Positions 1-10,913 of a DNA stretch of 64,000 nucleotides are shown piece by piece. Below the pieces are notes generated by a model. It was not told the DNA's origin. It was given only the letters and a program-made list of their open reading frames with translations, and searched no databases. The stretch's first letter is position 1. Every line of letters begins with the position of its first letter. The position numbers and the translations under genes were made by a program. The DNA comes from Phymorhynchus buccinoides (Eukaryota; Mollusca; Gastropoda; Neogastropoda; Raphitomidae). The stretch lies in the NCBI GenBank assembly GCA_017654935.2, contig CM065699.1, positions 5,721,632 to 5,785,631 on the forward strand, given 5' to 3'.

Positions 1-114
1 AATTATCTCATGAAATGAAGCCGTGAGATATAGACAAAGTCAGAGACAGCACACAGTGACAGAAATTGAGAGATAAAGACAGACAGACAGACAGACAGAC
101 AGACAGTTTAGCAG

Positions 115-1919
115 AAAAGGTTTTTGTGAAGCGATTATAAATGACAGCAACTTTGAGCTTTCTATTGAATGCCAGTTTGAAAAGTTGTATGATGAAGGTG
201 ACAACGATGAAAAAGAAGAGGAGGAAGAAGAAGGTGAAGAAGAAGGTGAAGAAGAAGAAGAAGAAGAAGAAGAAGAAGAAGAAGAAGAAGAAGAAGAAGA
301 AGAAGAAGAAGAAGAAGAAGAAGAAGAAGAAGAAGAAGAAGAAGAAGAAGAAGAAGAAGAAGAAGAAGAAGAAGAAGAAGAAGAAGAAGAAGAAGAAGAA
401 GAAGAAGAAGAAGAAGAAGAAGAAGAAGAAGAAGAAGAAGAAGAAGAAGAAGAAGAAGAAGAAGAAGAAGAGAAGAAGAAGAAGAAGAAGAAGAAGAAGA
501 AGAAGAAGAAGAAGAAGAAGAAGAAGAAGAAGAAGAAGAAGAAGAAGAAGAAGAAGAAGAAGAAGAAGAAGAAGAAGAAGAAGAAGAAGAAGAAGAAGAA
601 GAAGAAGAAGAAGAAGAAGAAAGAAGAAGAAGAAGAAGAAGAAGAAGAAGAAGAAGAAGAAGAAGAAGAAGAAGAAGAAGAAGAAGAAGAAGAAGAAGAA
701 GAAGAAGAAGAAGAAGAAGAAGAAGAAGAAGAAGAAGAAGAAGAAGAAGAAGAAGAAGAAGAAGAAGAAGAAGAAGAAGAAGAAGAAGAAGAAGAAGAAG
801 AAGAAGAAGAAGAAGAAGAAGAAGAAGAAGAAGAAGAAGAAGAAGAAGAAGAAGAAGAAGAAGAAGAAGAAGAAGAAGAAGAAGAAGAAGAAGAAGAAGA
901 AGAAGAAGAAGAAGAAGAAGAAGAAGAAGAAGAAGAAGAAGAAGAAGAAGAAGAAGAAGAAGAAGAAGAAGAAGAAGAAAGAAGAAGAAGAAGAAGAAGA
1001 AGAAGAAGAAGAAAGAGGAGGAGGAGGACAACCATCCAGAGGAACAGATTTGGAAGGCCTTGGTCCTGGTACAAAATGTCTTGTGGCGCTCTGCCAGTCA
1101 GGACTGCTAAATACATTCTTTAAGAACAAGTCCGAGAAACTGAAGCCAGCGTTACATGAAGCTTTTTCGGACGGAGCTGCGCGTCTCATCAAGTTTTTCT
1201 ATCGTGCTGGAGTAGTAAAAGATAAAGATATCCTGGAAGGACTTAGGGAGTGGGTTTCTGGTGATATGACGTATTATTTTCAGCACATATATCGAGAACC
1301 TGAATTCCATAGCAACATTGCTCTTTCCTTGGGAATTCCACTCGACAATGTCACAGTGGAGGACGAGGAGGACGATGATTACGGGGGTGATGAGGAGGAC
1401 CCCTTGGGAATTCCACTCGACATTGTCACAGTGGAGGACGAGGAGGACGATGATTACGGGAGTGATGAGGAGGATCCCTTGGGAATTCCACTCGACAATG
1501 TCACAGTGGAGGACGAGGAGGACGATGATTACGGGAGTGATGAGGAGGACCCCTTGGGAATCCCACTCGACAATGTCACAGTGGAGGACGAAGAGGACGA
1601 TGATTACGGGGGTGATGAGGAGGACGAGGAGGACGAGGGGGACGAGGGGAAAGCAGCACCGAGGAAGGCAATTGCTAAAACAACGGCTCTAGAGATCAGG
1701 GATTTCGTGAAAAACGAAGTGTTACAGCCTCGGTCTCTACAGATGTGCATCCTGGAGGTCTCCAAACACATGGAATGGGGTCACATCAAGCAGACCAGGG
1801 TCAGCCAGCTGCCTGTCCCCACTGTGTTCAAGGACAGGCTCAACTTCATGCATTGCGCAGACTGGCTGGAACCAGAACAGGCCTCATCACAGGGTATGGA
1901 GGCTTTTGGAGCACTGTAG
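115..1919 (+). CDS. 3'-terminal exon of an unidentified gene with a long acidic/GAA tract
   Basis: An acceptor-like TTTAGCAG ends at 114. The frame that follows reads a protein-like segment (KGFCEAIINDSNFELSIECQ...) into a glutamate run. After the GAA tract a different frame reads a plausible globular segment (from about 1065: GTKCLVALCQSGLLNTFF...), then four 25-residue acidic repeats, then a tail ending at TAG 1917-1919. I do not recognise the family. The upstream and downstream protein-like frames are not the same. The GAA tract has single-base irregularities near 470, 621 and 979 whose net effect is a one-base shift, so as written the two halves are not joined. This could be a tract-length or assembly error, a recent lesion, or an upstream segment that is not coding. 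Read directly: frames and repeats. Inferred: that this is a real gene end. An AATAAA lies near 2278. Confidence 0.5.
233..1012 (+). repeat. (GAA)n microsatellite, about 780 bp
   Basis: A nearly pure GAA tract inside the exon above, preceded by imperfect GAAGGTGAAGAA. One unit has lost an A near 470, and an extra A is present near 621 and 979. It reads as poly-Glu, poly-Lys or poly-Arg depending on frame. Sequence this repetitive is prone to length and indel error. Confidence 0.98.
1327..1626 (+). repeat. 75-bp coding tandem repeat, 4 copies
   Basis: Four head-to-tail 75-bp units (GGGAATTCCACT at 1331, 1406 and 1481; GGGAATCCCACT at 1556). They encode 25-residue acidic units of the type PLGIPLDNVTVEDEEDDDYG plus GDEED. 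Units differ at only a few bases (N/I, G/S), so the expansion looks recent. Confidence 0.95.
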
Positions 1920-1979
1920 TGCGACTGCCACACTGTGTTCAAGGACAGGCTCAACTTCAAGCATTGCGCAGACTGGTTT
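1821..1979 (+). repeat. Duplicated 3' end: 48-bp direct repeat at 111-bp spacing
   Basis: The segment beginning ACTGTGTTCAAGGACAGGCT at 1821 recurs at 1932 with few changes. The first copy is coding near the C-terminus of the upstream gene. The second lies just after its stop codon. Confidence 0.9.
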
Positions 1980-2472
1980 AACAGTAACAGATTTAATATC
2001 TGATTGGCTGTTTGACTTAAATTCAGGAAACGTCATCATTAAAGACCTTCATTAATATTTTTTTAATCACACAATCTTGTGCTTTGGAATTTTAGAAAAA
2101 TGGTACATTTTGCACGTTGCAAGTTTTTTAACCTTTTAAAATCAAATTAATGTAAAATATCATGAAATATGTTTAATCATTCGGATGCTGTGGTTACATG
2201 TGCTAGAGTGTGTGTGTGGCATTTATGTATATGCATGAACTTGATTATTACATGTTTATATGATTTGTGTGAAATTGAAATAAACGTTTTAAAATGTTTG
2301 TATGTATTCGAATGCTTAGGTTACATGAGAGTGCGTGATATATATCTATGTGCATGAGCTGATTATTGCATATTTACATGACTTGTGCGTATGGCCTATA
2401 TGCATAATGCTTTCAACAGATTTTGTCAAGCGCATAAAGGAATATCACACATACACACAAACACATAGGCCT

Positions 2473-2476
<4 letters not shown>
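1980..2476. other. Intergenic, AT-rich, no gene seen
   Basis: Contains an AATAAA near 2278 that could serve the upstream gene, and a diverged duplication of about 40 bp (TGCATGAACTTGATTATTAC near 2231; TGCATGAGCTGATTATTGC near 2351). Confidence 0.6.
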
Positions 2477-2552
<76 letters not shown>

Positions 2553-2754
2553 ACACACACACACACACACACATACACACATACACACATACGCACGCAC
2601 GCATGCACACACACACACACACACGCACATACGCACGCACGCACGCACACACACGCACACACACACACGCGCGCGCACACGCGCGCACACGCACACGCAC
2701 ACGCACACGCACACGCACACGCACGCACGCACGCACACACGCACACGCACACAC

Positions 2755-2811
<57 letters not shown>
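2477..2811. repeat. Compound (CT)n-(CA)n microsatellite
   Basis: (CT)n to about 2551 passes directly into (CA)n with interspersed CG-rich ACGCACGC and CGCGCG steps. Alternating purine-pyrimidine DNA of this kind can adopt Z-form. Confidence 0.98.
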
Positions 2812-2814
<3 letters not shown>

Positions 2815-2880
2815 CTCTTCCCATTCCAATATACTGCCACTTTTAAGAAAATGTATTTATTATTCTAGAAGGAAGATTCT

Positions 2881-2965
2881 TGTCCTAAAGAGGCCGACAC
2901 ACTGTATACGATTCAATCCACATGCGATCCGATTGTGACATTTTGTGAGGCATTCTCGTGACATT
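2881..2965. repeat. Left member of an inverted repeat pair (partner 5047-5118)
   Basis: The segment containing TACGATTCAATC, GCGATCCGATTGTGAC and TGTGAGGCAT matches the reverse complement of 5047-5118. The pair could be ends of a decayed DNA element or two independent insertions. No target-site duplication is clear. Confidence 0.65.
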
Positions 2966-3198
2966 CTGCTGTCGACATGAATCTGATGAAATCCAACTAG
3001 TCATGTTCACTATATTAATTTGTAGTCTCCCGTACACGATTCCAATGAAATTCTGAAAGAAAGACTAAATTAGGGGGTAGGGGGCCATAGATCAGAGTAG
3101 TGGTAAATGAAGGGCAAGAGCTGTGCCGGTCGGGGCTTGTCCTCGATGAACGCTACGCTAGCCGGAGAGGTGCCTAGATGCCGCAAAAGAAAGGTCTG

Positions 3199-3298
3199 TG
3201 GTCCATTGTCTTTCTGTCATACCATCAGGACAGTACTCACTGCCATACCACCAGGACAGTGTTTTAAACGCACTGTCATACCATCAGGACAGTACAAG
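3199..3298 (+). repeat. Short tandem repeat, about 3 copies
   Basis: Three near copies of a unit containing CATACCATCAGGACAGT in about 90 bp. No coding signal. Confidence 0.7.
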
Positions 3299-3512
3299 TA
3301 ATTAAATTCGCAAAGCGCTCTTTCCGTTGAGTTAATAGCCTTCATAGGCTCATTCAACGTATCAAATAATAATAATAATAATAATAATTGTACATTTATA
3401 TAGCGCTTTACCTCAGATGAGCCCAAAGCGCTTTACAATCAATGATTCATCAACAGACAACAAAAACAGCATTCAAGAGTGACACCAACCAGCAACAGCG
3501 CATATACAAAGC

Positions 3513-3513
<1 letters not shown>

Positions 3514-3581
<68 letters not shown>
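3514..3581. repeat. (CT)n microsatellite
   Basis: Nearly pure CT run inside the 3' UTR of the minus-strand LINE, followed by short CA stretches. Confidence 0.97.
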
Positions 3582-3867
3582 ACACGCACACACGCACACG
3601 CACACGCACACGCACACATACATAAACACACACATTTATCGAAGCCAACTCGTTCATACCCCATTCGGCAAGCCACAGCAACCGAGCCGCATGGACTGAC
3701 CACATACACCAACACACATACACAAATACCCTCACACAAAAACGTACGCACACAGACAGACACACAGACACGCACACAAACACAGACACACACACACACA
3801 TGCGTGCACACACAACCCACAAAACCAAAACACACACAAGCACACATGTATGCACACATTCATGCTC

Positions 3868-3877
3868 ACACACACAC

Positions 3878-3958
<81 letters not shown>

Positions 3959-3964
3959 GCGCGC

Positions 3965-4003
<39 letters not shown>

Positions 4004-4012
4004 ACACACGCA
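3868..4012. repeat. (CA)n-(CG)n microsatellite
   Basis: (CA)n with a pure (GC)n core near 3944-3965, inside the LINE 3' UTR. Confidence 0.97.
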
Positions 4013-4506
4013 CCACAAAACACAGCACAAACCTCTTATTCAATCTTCCCTCACGTGCACACAACGATAGACAACTGATCAAATATTTAGGGCGCAGCAG
4101 GAAAAAGATGGGTTTTAAGAGAGGTTTTGAATGAGGAGACTGAGTTGGAGTGTCGGAGAGGAGAAGGCAGAGAATTCCACAGAGATGGTGCTTGACAAGA
4201 AAAAGAACGTTGGCCAGCAGATTTGAGACGGATGGAGGGAATGGAAAGGAGACGAGAATCAGAAGGCGAACGTAGTTGGCGGGCTGGGACATAGAGATGA
4301 AGAAGATCAGAGAGATACACGGGAGCTTGATCATTCAGTGACTTGAAGGCAAGGAGGAGAAGTTTGTTAGTCAATACGTGATTGAACTGGGAGCCAGTGT
4401 AGGGAACGAAGAACCGGAGTGATGTGATCGTACCTAGGGGAGCGAGAAATGAGACGAGCAGCATTATTCTGGACCCGTTGGAGCTTAGAAATACAGATAC
4501 AGATAC

Positions 4507-4665
4507 AGATCTGGGCCTGTATTCACGTTGAGATAGCATGAGACTTAGCATGATGCTAACTTAGAAGCTCTTCCAATGTCCTATAGGATTTAATAGGACT
4601 TTGGGAAGAGCTTCTAAGTTAGCATGACGCTAAGTCTCACGCTATCTGAACGTGAATACAGGCCC
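4507..4665. mobile_element. Foldback MITE, about 159 bp
   Basis: Two arms of about 70 bp are near-perfect reverse complements. They begin GGGCCTGTATTCACGTT and end with its complement AACGTGAATACAGGCCC, with a very short loop at AGGATTTAATAGG. Arm mismatches are few. No target-site duplication is evident. The superfamily is not certain. Confidence 0.85.
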
Positions 4666-5046
4666 TGCATGCTTGTGTCAGACATTTGATTTGATTCGTG
4701 TATTGGGGTCAACTTGAGTATGGCTGGTACCCACGTGTCGTCATATCCGGCCACAAGGAGCGCCATATTATGGGAGACCGCCATCTTAGTCCTTACCTTT
4801 TTTTGAAAAATGCCAGATCGATGCTGCGTATTTGGCTGTTCCAATTCGAAACTTATCTAAACTGTATTTATAACATCTGGATGTTTTCTTTGCACATTTA
4901 GATAACATTTTCACTTTGTTTACACACAAATAAGGACTAAGATGGCGACACTTCCGTTGGAATGGTCGAGACGCGCACGCAGGTGGGTTGGAGCCATAGT
5001 GAACGAAAACAGTAAAAGTATTTTTGAGACAAAAGTATTTCACGTG

Positions 5047-5118
5047 GGAATCATGCCTCACACACATCGTCACAATCGGATCGCATTTGATTGAATCGTA
5101 TGTAGTGGGTCGGTCCTT
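5047..5118. repeat. Right member of inverted repeat pair (partner 2881-2965)
   Basis: Contains GTCACAATCGGATCGCATTTG and GATTGAATCGTA, the reverse complement of motifs near 2905-2935. Confidence 0.65.
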
Positions 5119-6200
5119 TAAACCCATGCATTACGTCAAATTAAAATGTGACGTCAACACTGCGTCGTTTGACGTGATTGTGATGTTACTGCTAAGCTTT
5201 TATGCCTAAACGTGCAACATGCAGCGAAAGGCAATGCAGCATGTAGTAGGTGGCTAAAACAAACCAAGAAAGAAATATGAAGACATGAAAATCATACACA
5301 CGGTTGTTTGGCTATCGCTGTGTTGGAACCAAACCTTACTCCAAAAAGGTAAGTAGGTACGACAAGAAAAAACCCAACTTACGTAATTCTCAGAGTTGTA
5401 CTAATAAAATGAAAGAAAAATACCTAAATTGGAGTAGACATGCGTTTTTTGTCAATAGTTTTTAAAAATAGGTACGATTTTGTTGAAACATTGGTCTATT
5501 TTTCAATCATGACTCAAATACAGAAATGTGTGACATATTTCTTCCAACAATCAAGATGATTGAAAGCTGAACAAAACTCCACTATTCTTTTTAGAAAAAC
5601 AGTATTCACAGATAGTGTATTGTCTGTAGAAACTATAATGTAGCTTTTTTGAGAAAAGAAGCTCTTCAATATTTGTTTTTGCATAAAAAAATATTTCAGT
5701 CGAAGAAAACTTCTTATTTCGGCTTTCCGGCGCCACCTTACCATGCGCTCGTCTCGTGCATTGACGTATTTATTAGTGTAATCGTCATCAAACTGACGTA
5801 TTGATCATCAATACGTCAGTCGTCCGTGCATAGATCGAACAAAAAACAATCGAACTTTCATCGCTCTAGATTTTTAGGAAGTTTCAAAACCACACATGCG
5901 CAACATTAAACACTTACATTTTAAGTATCGAAACAAACGAATGTCATTTTCTGATGCCGCTGGTCGAATGAAGTAAAATATTGTAAGCTTACAAGCTTAC
6001 AAAAGAAGAATCGCATTGTTGTCTTTGAGTCAGTCATTCAGTTTGAAAACAGAAGTGCGCATGCGTTGTCATCGGCCTTTACCTTTCACACGCGTCGTTT
6101 CCTATGTGGAAATAAAACGGCGAATACGCCTCGATTTTTTGACGTAACTATTTCTATGACTGGAGTAGATCTAACCCAAATCTTTAAAAAAAGCTTATCT
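5119..6200. other. No gene seen; AT-rich with a 29-bp palindrome
   Basis: Short unsupported ORFs only. At 5791-5819 lies a 29-base perfect palindrome (13-base arms ACTGACGTATTGA around TCA) carrying two TGACGT (CRE-like) cores. Confidence 0.6.
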
Positions 6201-6204
6201 TTGT

Positions 6205-6810
6205 TGATCAGTGAAGCTTCTTGTTCTCTCTAATCAACAGCTATGTAAAAGCTTCACACGTTTAATACGGGGGATTTAGGAAAAATTTGGCACGGTAGAA
6301 CTGTTTTTAAACCTTTGAGAACATCACTGATTAATCTTACTAGCAGAGTTATCTTCGTGTTGGGCGCTCTACCTATCATTTTCCTGCTCGGGCACAGACC
6401 CGGGTGGTAAAAAAGTTTTCAAACGATCGATGTGAGGCCTGATGCAGGTGCCAGTGAAGCTTCTTGTTCTCTCTAGATACTGTTTTTAACAGCTAGGTTG
6501 TATTTTAATCAAACAAAACCGAAAACAAAGCAAATTGATCACTTCCGTCTTTCGCGTCCGGTAAATACTGAAAACGATGCGCAGGACTTCGCATAAAAAA
6601 AACAGTTTTGAGTTTAGGGATACACAGTTTAAGACTGTGTGTGTATGTGTGTGGCAAATCAGAAATCGGCACGTTTAATCACGGGGGATTTAGGAAAAAT
6701 TTGGCAGCTTTTTGTTTGTTTGTTTGCTTGCAATGTCAATGGCTTTTTATTTGTGTGTGTGTGTAGAACTGTTTTTAAACCTTTGAGAACATCACTAGAA
6801 TGTTTTTTCC
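6205..6810 (+). repeat. Locally duplicated and shuffled segment
   Basis: GTGAAGCTTCTTGTTCTCTC occurs near 6211 and 6454. GGGGGATTTAGGAAAAATTT occurs near 6269 and 6683. GAACTGTTTTTAAACC occurs near 6299 and 6766. The order is kept but the spacing differs, so at least two duplication or insertion events are needed. No coding signal. Confidence 0.8.
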
Positions 6811-7465
6811 CCTTATTATCTCCCTTGACAGTATTTTAATCTAAGTAACATCCGTCACACATTGCAAATTTGCATGGATCATTTTGCATTTGTTGTTGTC
6901 TGCCCGCGGGTTGACGTGTTTTTTGAAAAAACAGTAAAAGAACGTCCTTATTGATTTTTTTCAAAAGGTCATAAAAAATGCAAGAATGACTCTAAAATCA
7001 AAATTAAACTTGTATCCACAACTACACATCACAAGCAACCATTTGGCACAATTTTTTATATTTTTTTTTCACTTTCCACAAATTATTGGTTGATGCTACT
7101 TAATTAGCGTGGGGTGGCCTTAATTAGCGAGCGGACAACTGATTCTGTCAACGCTTTTCAACTCGGTAAATCTCCGCACCGCCGATCAGTGATCTGTCTG
7201 AAAGATGCACATTTCACCTTGAAAGCGAGGAAGATGAATCCTCTGTACACCCGTCACGACTTCTTTTAAGGTAAAAAATATGCAGCGACAAGAAAAAAAA
7301 TCTTCTTTTTAGTATTGGCCAGTTTGCAAACTCGAAAGGTTTCGGGTTTTTTCATTCGCTTAAATTTAAACAAAGGGACGTAACTCTGTGTCAGACTGGC
7401 ACAAATACGGTCATCGCTAAGGTAAGGGTTGCTCTTTTTAGTGTTAGTGGCCAGTTTCCGTTAGG
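6811..7465. other. No gene seen
   Basis: AT-rich non-coding sequence. TTAATTAGCG recurs twice near 7100-7120. Confidence 0.5.
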
Positions 7466-8070
7466 CATGATAATGTCCCGTACAAATTATGTCCGGTAGG
7501 CAAAATGCCCGGTAGGTATGGTGTCCATAGACAAAATGTTCGGTATGTATGGTGTCCACAGGCAAAATGTTCGGTATGTATGGTGTCCACAGGCAAAATG
7601 TTCGGTATGTATGGTGTCCATAGACAAAATGTTCGGTATGTATGGTGTCCACAGGCAAAATGTTCGGTATGTATGGTGTCCATAGGCAAAATGTTCGGTA
7701 TGTATGGTGTCCATAGGCAAAATGTTCGGTAGGCATGTTGTCCATAGGCAAAATGTTCGGTAGGCATGTTGTCCATAGGCAAAATGTTCGGTAGGCATGT
7801 TGTCCATAGGCAAAATGTTCGGTAGGCATGTTGTCCATAGGCAAAATGTTCGGTAGGCATGTTGTCCATAGGCAAAATGTTCGGTAGGTATGGTGTCCAT
7901 AGGCAAACTGTCCGGTAGTCATGGTGTCCACAGGCATAACGTCCGGTAGGCATGGTGTCCATAGGCATAATGTCCGGTAGGCATGGTGTCCATAGGCATT
8001 ATGTCCGGTAGGTATGGTGTCCACAGGCATAATGTCCGGTAGGTATGGTGTCCACAGGCATAATGTCCAG
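7466..8070. repeat. 31-bp minisatellite, about 19-20 units
   Basis: Units such as GGTGTCCATAGGCAAAATGT plus TCGGTAGGCAT repeat every 31 bp (for example 7541, 7572, 7603, 7634). Two sub-types (GTATGTATG and GTAGGCATG) form blocks, and the 3' units decay. Because 31 is not a multiple of 3 and the unit has no minus-strand stop, all three minus frames stay open for over 400 bp with a 31-residue super-period. I read those ORFs as by-products of the repeat. Confidence 0.95.
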
Positions 8071-8600
8071 CCAGGATCTCTATGTGTCCCCGTCACTGTG
8101 TCCCTGTCCCCACGTGTCCAAGTCTCTGCATGCCCCCATCTCTATAGTATGTCCCCGTCTCTGTGTGTCCCCATCCTTAGGCCCCTGTTTCAGTATGCCC
8201 CATCTCTCTCTGTCCCCATCTCTATATGTCCTTGTATCCACATCACATGTCTCTATGAGTCCGAGTCATTGCGTCCCCGTCTCTATGTTAGTCAGTCCTC
8301 TCTGTGCCGTCTGGCACTTGCGGGCTGTGTGTCCTCTTCTCTATGTATCCCCGTATAGAAAATTATGTAGAATGTGTAGAATGTCCCTGTTTCCATATTT
8401 AGATCTACGTGCTTCCGTCTCTATGTGTCCCCACGTCTTTGTGTCCCCGTCATTGTGTCCCCCGTCTCTATGTGTCCCCTTCTCTCTGTGTCCCCATCTC
8501 TATGTGTCCCCGTCTCTATATGTCACTGTCTCTATTATGTCGCTGTCATTGTGTTCACATTGCTGTGTGTTTCCGTCTCAATGTGTCCCTGTCGTAATCG
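8071..8600. repeat. Degenerate pyrimidine-rich repeat (TCTCTATGTGTCCCCG type)
   Basis: Loose repetition of GTCCCCGTCTCTATGT-like units continues from the 31-bp array and shares its TGTCC core. It produces long plus-strand ORFs of low complexity (CVPVSMCPRLYVSPS-like) with no sign of selection. Confidence 0.75.
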
Positions 8601-9068
8601 GCGCTTCATCAGAAAACGGACAGGACAGGGAGTCTTCCATGCATCTTCAATACCGGCACCTTCTTTTCCAGAAGAAGCTGCTGATCCTCGGACATTTCAC
8701 GGATCAGATGACTGTATCATCAGACAATGGACAAGACATGGACACTGAGCAGACACTGAATGGAAACCAGTACATTACCAGATACGGGCGATCGATTAAA
8801 CAGCAAAATAGACTGAACTATACATGTGAATTCAGACAGGAAAATCATGGATAGCTTAAAAAAATGAAGTCTGTGTATGCAGTTTCAGGATATGGCCTAT
8901 GATCGTCAGTCTGATGGGTTAATGACAATGTGGTAATGAGATCTACCTTATCAATGCTGTACAGCGATGGAAACAAATACAGATCTATCCCTTGTGAAAC
9001 TGTATATCCTTACATGTATGAAATGCGTTTTATGTGCTTGCATGCATCACTGTGTGCTTGTTTGACAG
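8601..9068. other. No recognisable gene
   Basis: An open frame crosses 8600-8854 but shows no domain and no convincing splice pair. Confidence 0.5.
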
Positions 9069-9563
9069 TCCCAGATGAGAAGCATCCCAACAGAGAGTCC
9101 TTAGCGTTCTCAGGAGGGGGGTCCCCACCACGGGGGACTTCAGAGGCGGACTCAGGAGGGGGGTCCCCACCACTGGGGACTTCAGAGGCGGGCTCAGGAG
9201 GGGGGTCCCCACCACGGGGGACTTCAGAGGCGGGCTCAGGAGGGGGGTCCCCACCACGGGGGACTTCAGAGGCGGACTCAGGAGGGGGGTCCCCACCACG
9301 GGGGACTTCAGAGGCGGACTCAGGAGGGGGGTCCCCACCATGGGGGACTTCAGAGGCGGACTCAGGAGGGGGGTCCCCACCACGGGGGACTTCAGAGGCG
9401 GACTCAGGAGGGGGGTCTCCACCATGGGGGACTTCAGGGGGCAGAAGGCACCACAGACCCCTCAGCTTCTCTCCTCGCTGGAACACCAGCACCAGTGCCA
9501 AGACAAACCCCCTGAAACGAGTCAGGAGATCGGCTAAAAGTTTGTGTGATGTTGATCATGATG
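9069..9563 (+). CDS. Candidate phase 1-1 exon with 14-residue Gly/Ser/Pro repeats
   Basis: An acceptor (GCTTGTTTGACAG, ending 9068) and a good donor (GATG|GTAAGG) bound 495 bp with one open frame. It starts with two bases of a codon and ends with one, so it is phase 1-1 like the other host exons here. It encodes a lead (PDEKHPNRESLAF), eight copies of SGGGSPPRGTSEAD-type repeats, and a basic tail (KTNPLKRVRRSAKSL). I do not recognise the product. Minus frames are also open across the repeat, so the frame choice rests on the splice sites. It could be an exon of the downstream modular gene, of another gene, or a chance match. Confidence 0.35.
9111..9446 (+). repeat. 42-bp minisatellite, 8 units
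   Basis: CAGGAGGGGGGTCCCCACCA recurs at 9111, 9153, 9195, 9237, 9279, 9321, 9363 and 9405. The period is exactly 42 bp (14 codons), so the plus frame is preserved. Each unit holds a GGGGGGTCCCC / CACGGGGGAC G-rich core. Confidence 0.97.
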
Positions 9564-9592
9564 GTAAGGATGGGAGTTAGGTGGGGGTGTTG

Positions 9593-9713
<121 letters not shown>

Positions 9714-9743
9714 CGAATGCGGTGGTGTGCGCGTTGTAGGAGC

Positions 9744-9985
9744 TTTTTTGATGGTCCTCTTCAGTCTTGTGCTCTGTGATGGATTGATGTTTTGTGTGTG
9801 TGTGTGGTGTGTGTGTCCGCTGTCAAGTGCGTGTGCGTGTGCGTGTGCGAGAGGGTCGGGGTGGCGGTGGTGATGGGGCATATATTTCTGGCGATAGGAA
9901 ATTGGGGGAGGGTTGTGTCAGGCATGGGAATTGTCAGTCTTTTGACTGATTTCAGCTTTTTTGATGGTCCTCTTCAGTCTTATAA
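9744..9985 (+). repeat. 25-bp direct repeat about 211 bp apart
   Basis: GCTTTTTTGATGGTCCTCTT plus CAGTCTT occurs near 9742 and again near 9954. Confidence 0.8.
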
Positions 9986-10269
9986 ATGAATGCAAAATGA
10001 ACTAGTTGAACGAAGACAAATATGTCCAAAGAGATTACTTGGCCATATCTCTGTTTTTAAGGCTTAGATAACAGAAGAAGCTTCATTTTCTGGGCAAAAT
10101 AAGTTCTGTATCCCAACACACACGGTTTTCAGTTGCCTCCAAAGAATTTGCTTTTATTCCTTGTTCCTATGCCTGCTTCCAGACCCCAATTTTCAGTCTT
10201 TTTTGTCTTCTCTAATTCCCATGCCTGTGTGTGCATGAGAGAAAAAGTGTGTTGACGTGACCATTTTAC

Positions 10270-10620
10270 GCAAAAGGTGTATATATTATTATCTTCTTCT
10301 TCATCGTCGTCGATCGCTCCAACAGTGATTATGAGCGCAGATGCGTCATGCTGCAGTTATGCGCATAACACCAGCCCCGGCATGCCCGTCTTCCGCTGCA
10401 GAAAATATAAGAATTTTTGCACGAAAGGCAGGAGAATTGACCAGCAAGGCAGAAAGATAGTAGATGACAGTAAGCAAAGGGAAAAGACAGATTAGAGGAA
10501 GCTACAAGCCCAGAACTTCCAGAAGGTGGAGGAACTATTTATGCAAAGCTACAAGCCAGAACTTCCCCCCCCCCCCCCCCCCCCCCGTATCCCCAGGGGG
10601 GGGGGGGGGGGGGGGTATAT
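10270..10620 (+). mobile_element. Interspersed repeat family A, copy 1, ending in polyC-polyG hairpin
   Basis: Shares with 40260-40733 (+) and 43470-43740 (-) a body with TGCTG[CT][AT]GTTATGCGC, AAAGGCAGGAGAAT, GGGAAAAG and CCAGAAGGTGG[AG]GGAACTATT. It ends in C22-GTATCCCCA-G22, a homopolymer hairpin. No TIRs or ORF seen. The transposition mechanism is unknown. Confidence 0.75.
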
Positions 10621-10847
10621 TAATACAGTTTTCATGAAGAAGAAATGTAGGCCTACTGATCAGCTATTTTCACAATAGGCCCTATTGTTGTTTTGTGAAA
10701 ACGGTAATGTGGTGGGGGTGGGAGGAGGCAACGTGCAAAAGACATGTCTGCCGCTCTGCGACACACTGGTTAACGATTCATTTAGACAGACAGAGACATA
10801 GTTTTACGGGACCCAAGACTGCTTTACATTATGTATTCAACATTCGG

Positions 10848-10854
<7 letters not shown>

Positions 10855-10909
<55 letters not shown>
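10855..10909. repeat. (GA)n microsatellite
   Basis: Pure GA run. Confidence 0.97.

Positions 10910-10913
<4 letters not shown>

Larger units (their letters stand above)
3361..4500 (-). mobile_element. 5'-truncated LINE: RT C-terminus and 3' tail
   Basis: On the minus strand 4087-4500 encodes a typical non-LTR C-terminal segment (LNDQAPVYLSDLLHLYVPAR, then APSLWNSLPSPLR and SFKTSLKTHLF) ending at a stop near 4087. The 3' tail ends at 3361-3440 with the paired AAAGCGCTTTG/AAAGCGCTATATAAA motif and (ATT)n. The 3' UTR has been expanded by CT and CA microsatellites. This is an L2/CR1-group type of ending. The catalytic RT region is absent, so the copy is dead. Confidence 0.8.

Noticed and set aside
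8..1192. Minus-strand poly-Phe/Leu/Ser ORFs across the GAA tract
   Set aside because: Generated entirely by the trinucleotide repeat; no start context or domain.
2335..2938. Plus and minus ORFs of His/Thr or Cys/Val over the CA array
   Set aside because: Dinucleotide repeat artefacts. The same reason rejects similar ORFs at 3439-4334, 9534-9873, 33706-34590, 58291-58919, 59586-60006 upstream of the exon, and 60362-60857.
8045..8854. 269-residue plus-strand ORF
   Set aside because: Mostly a cryptic pyrimidine repeat; no domain, and the tail is not recognisable.
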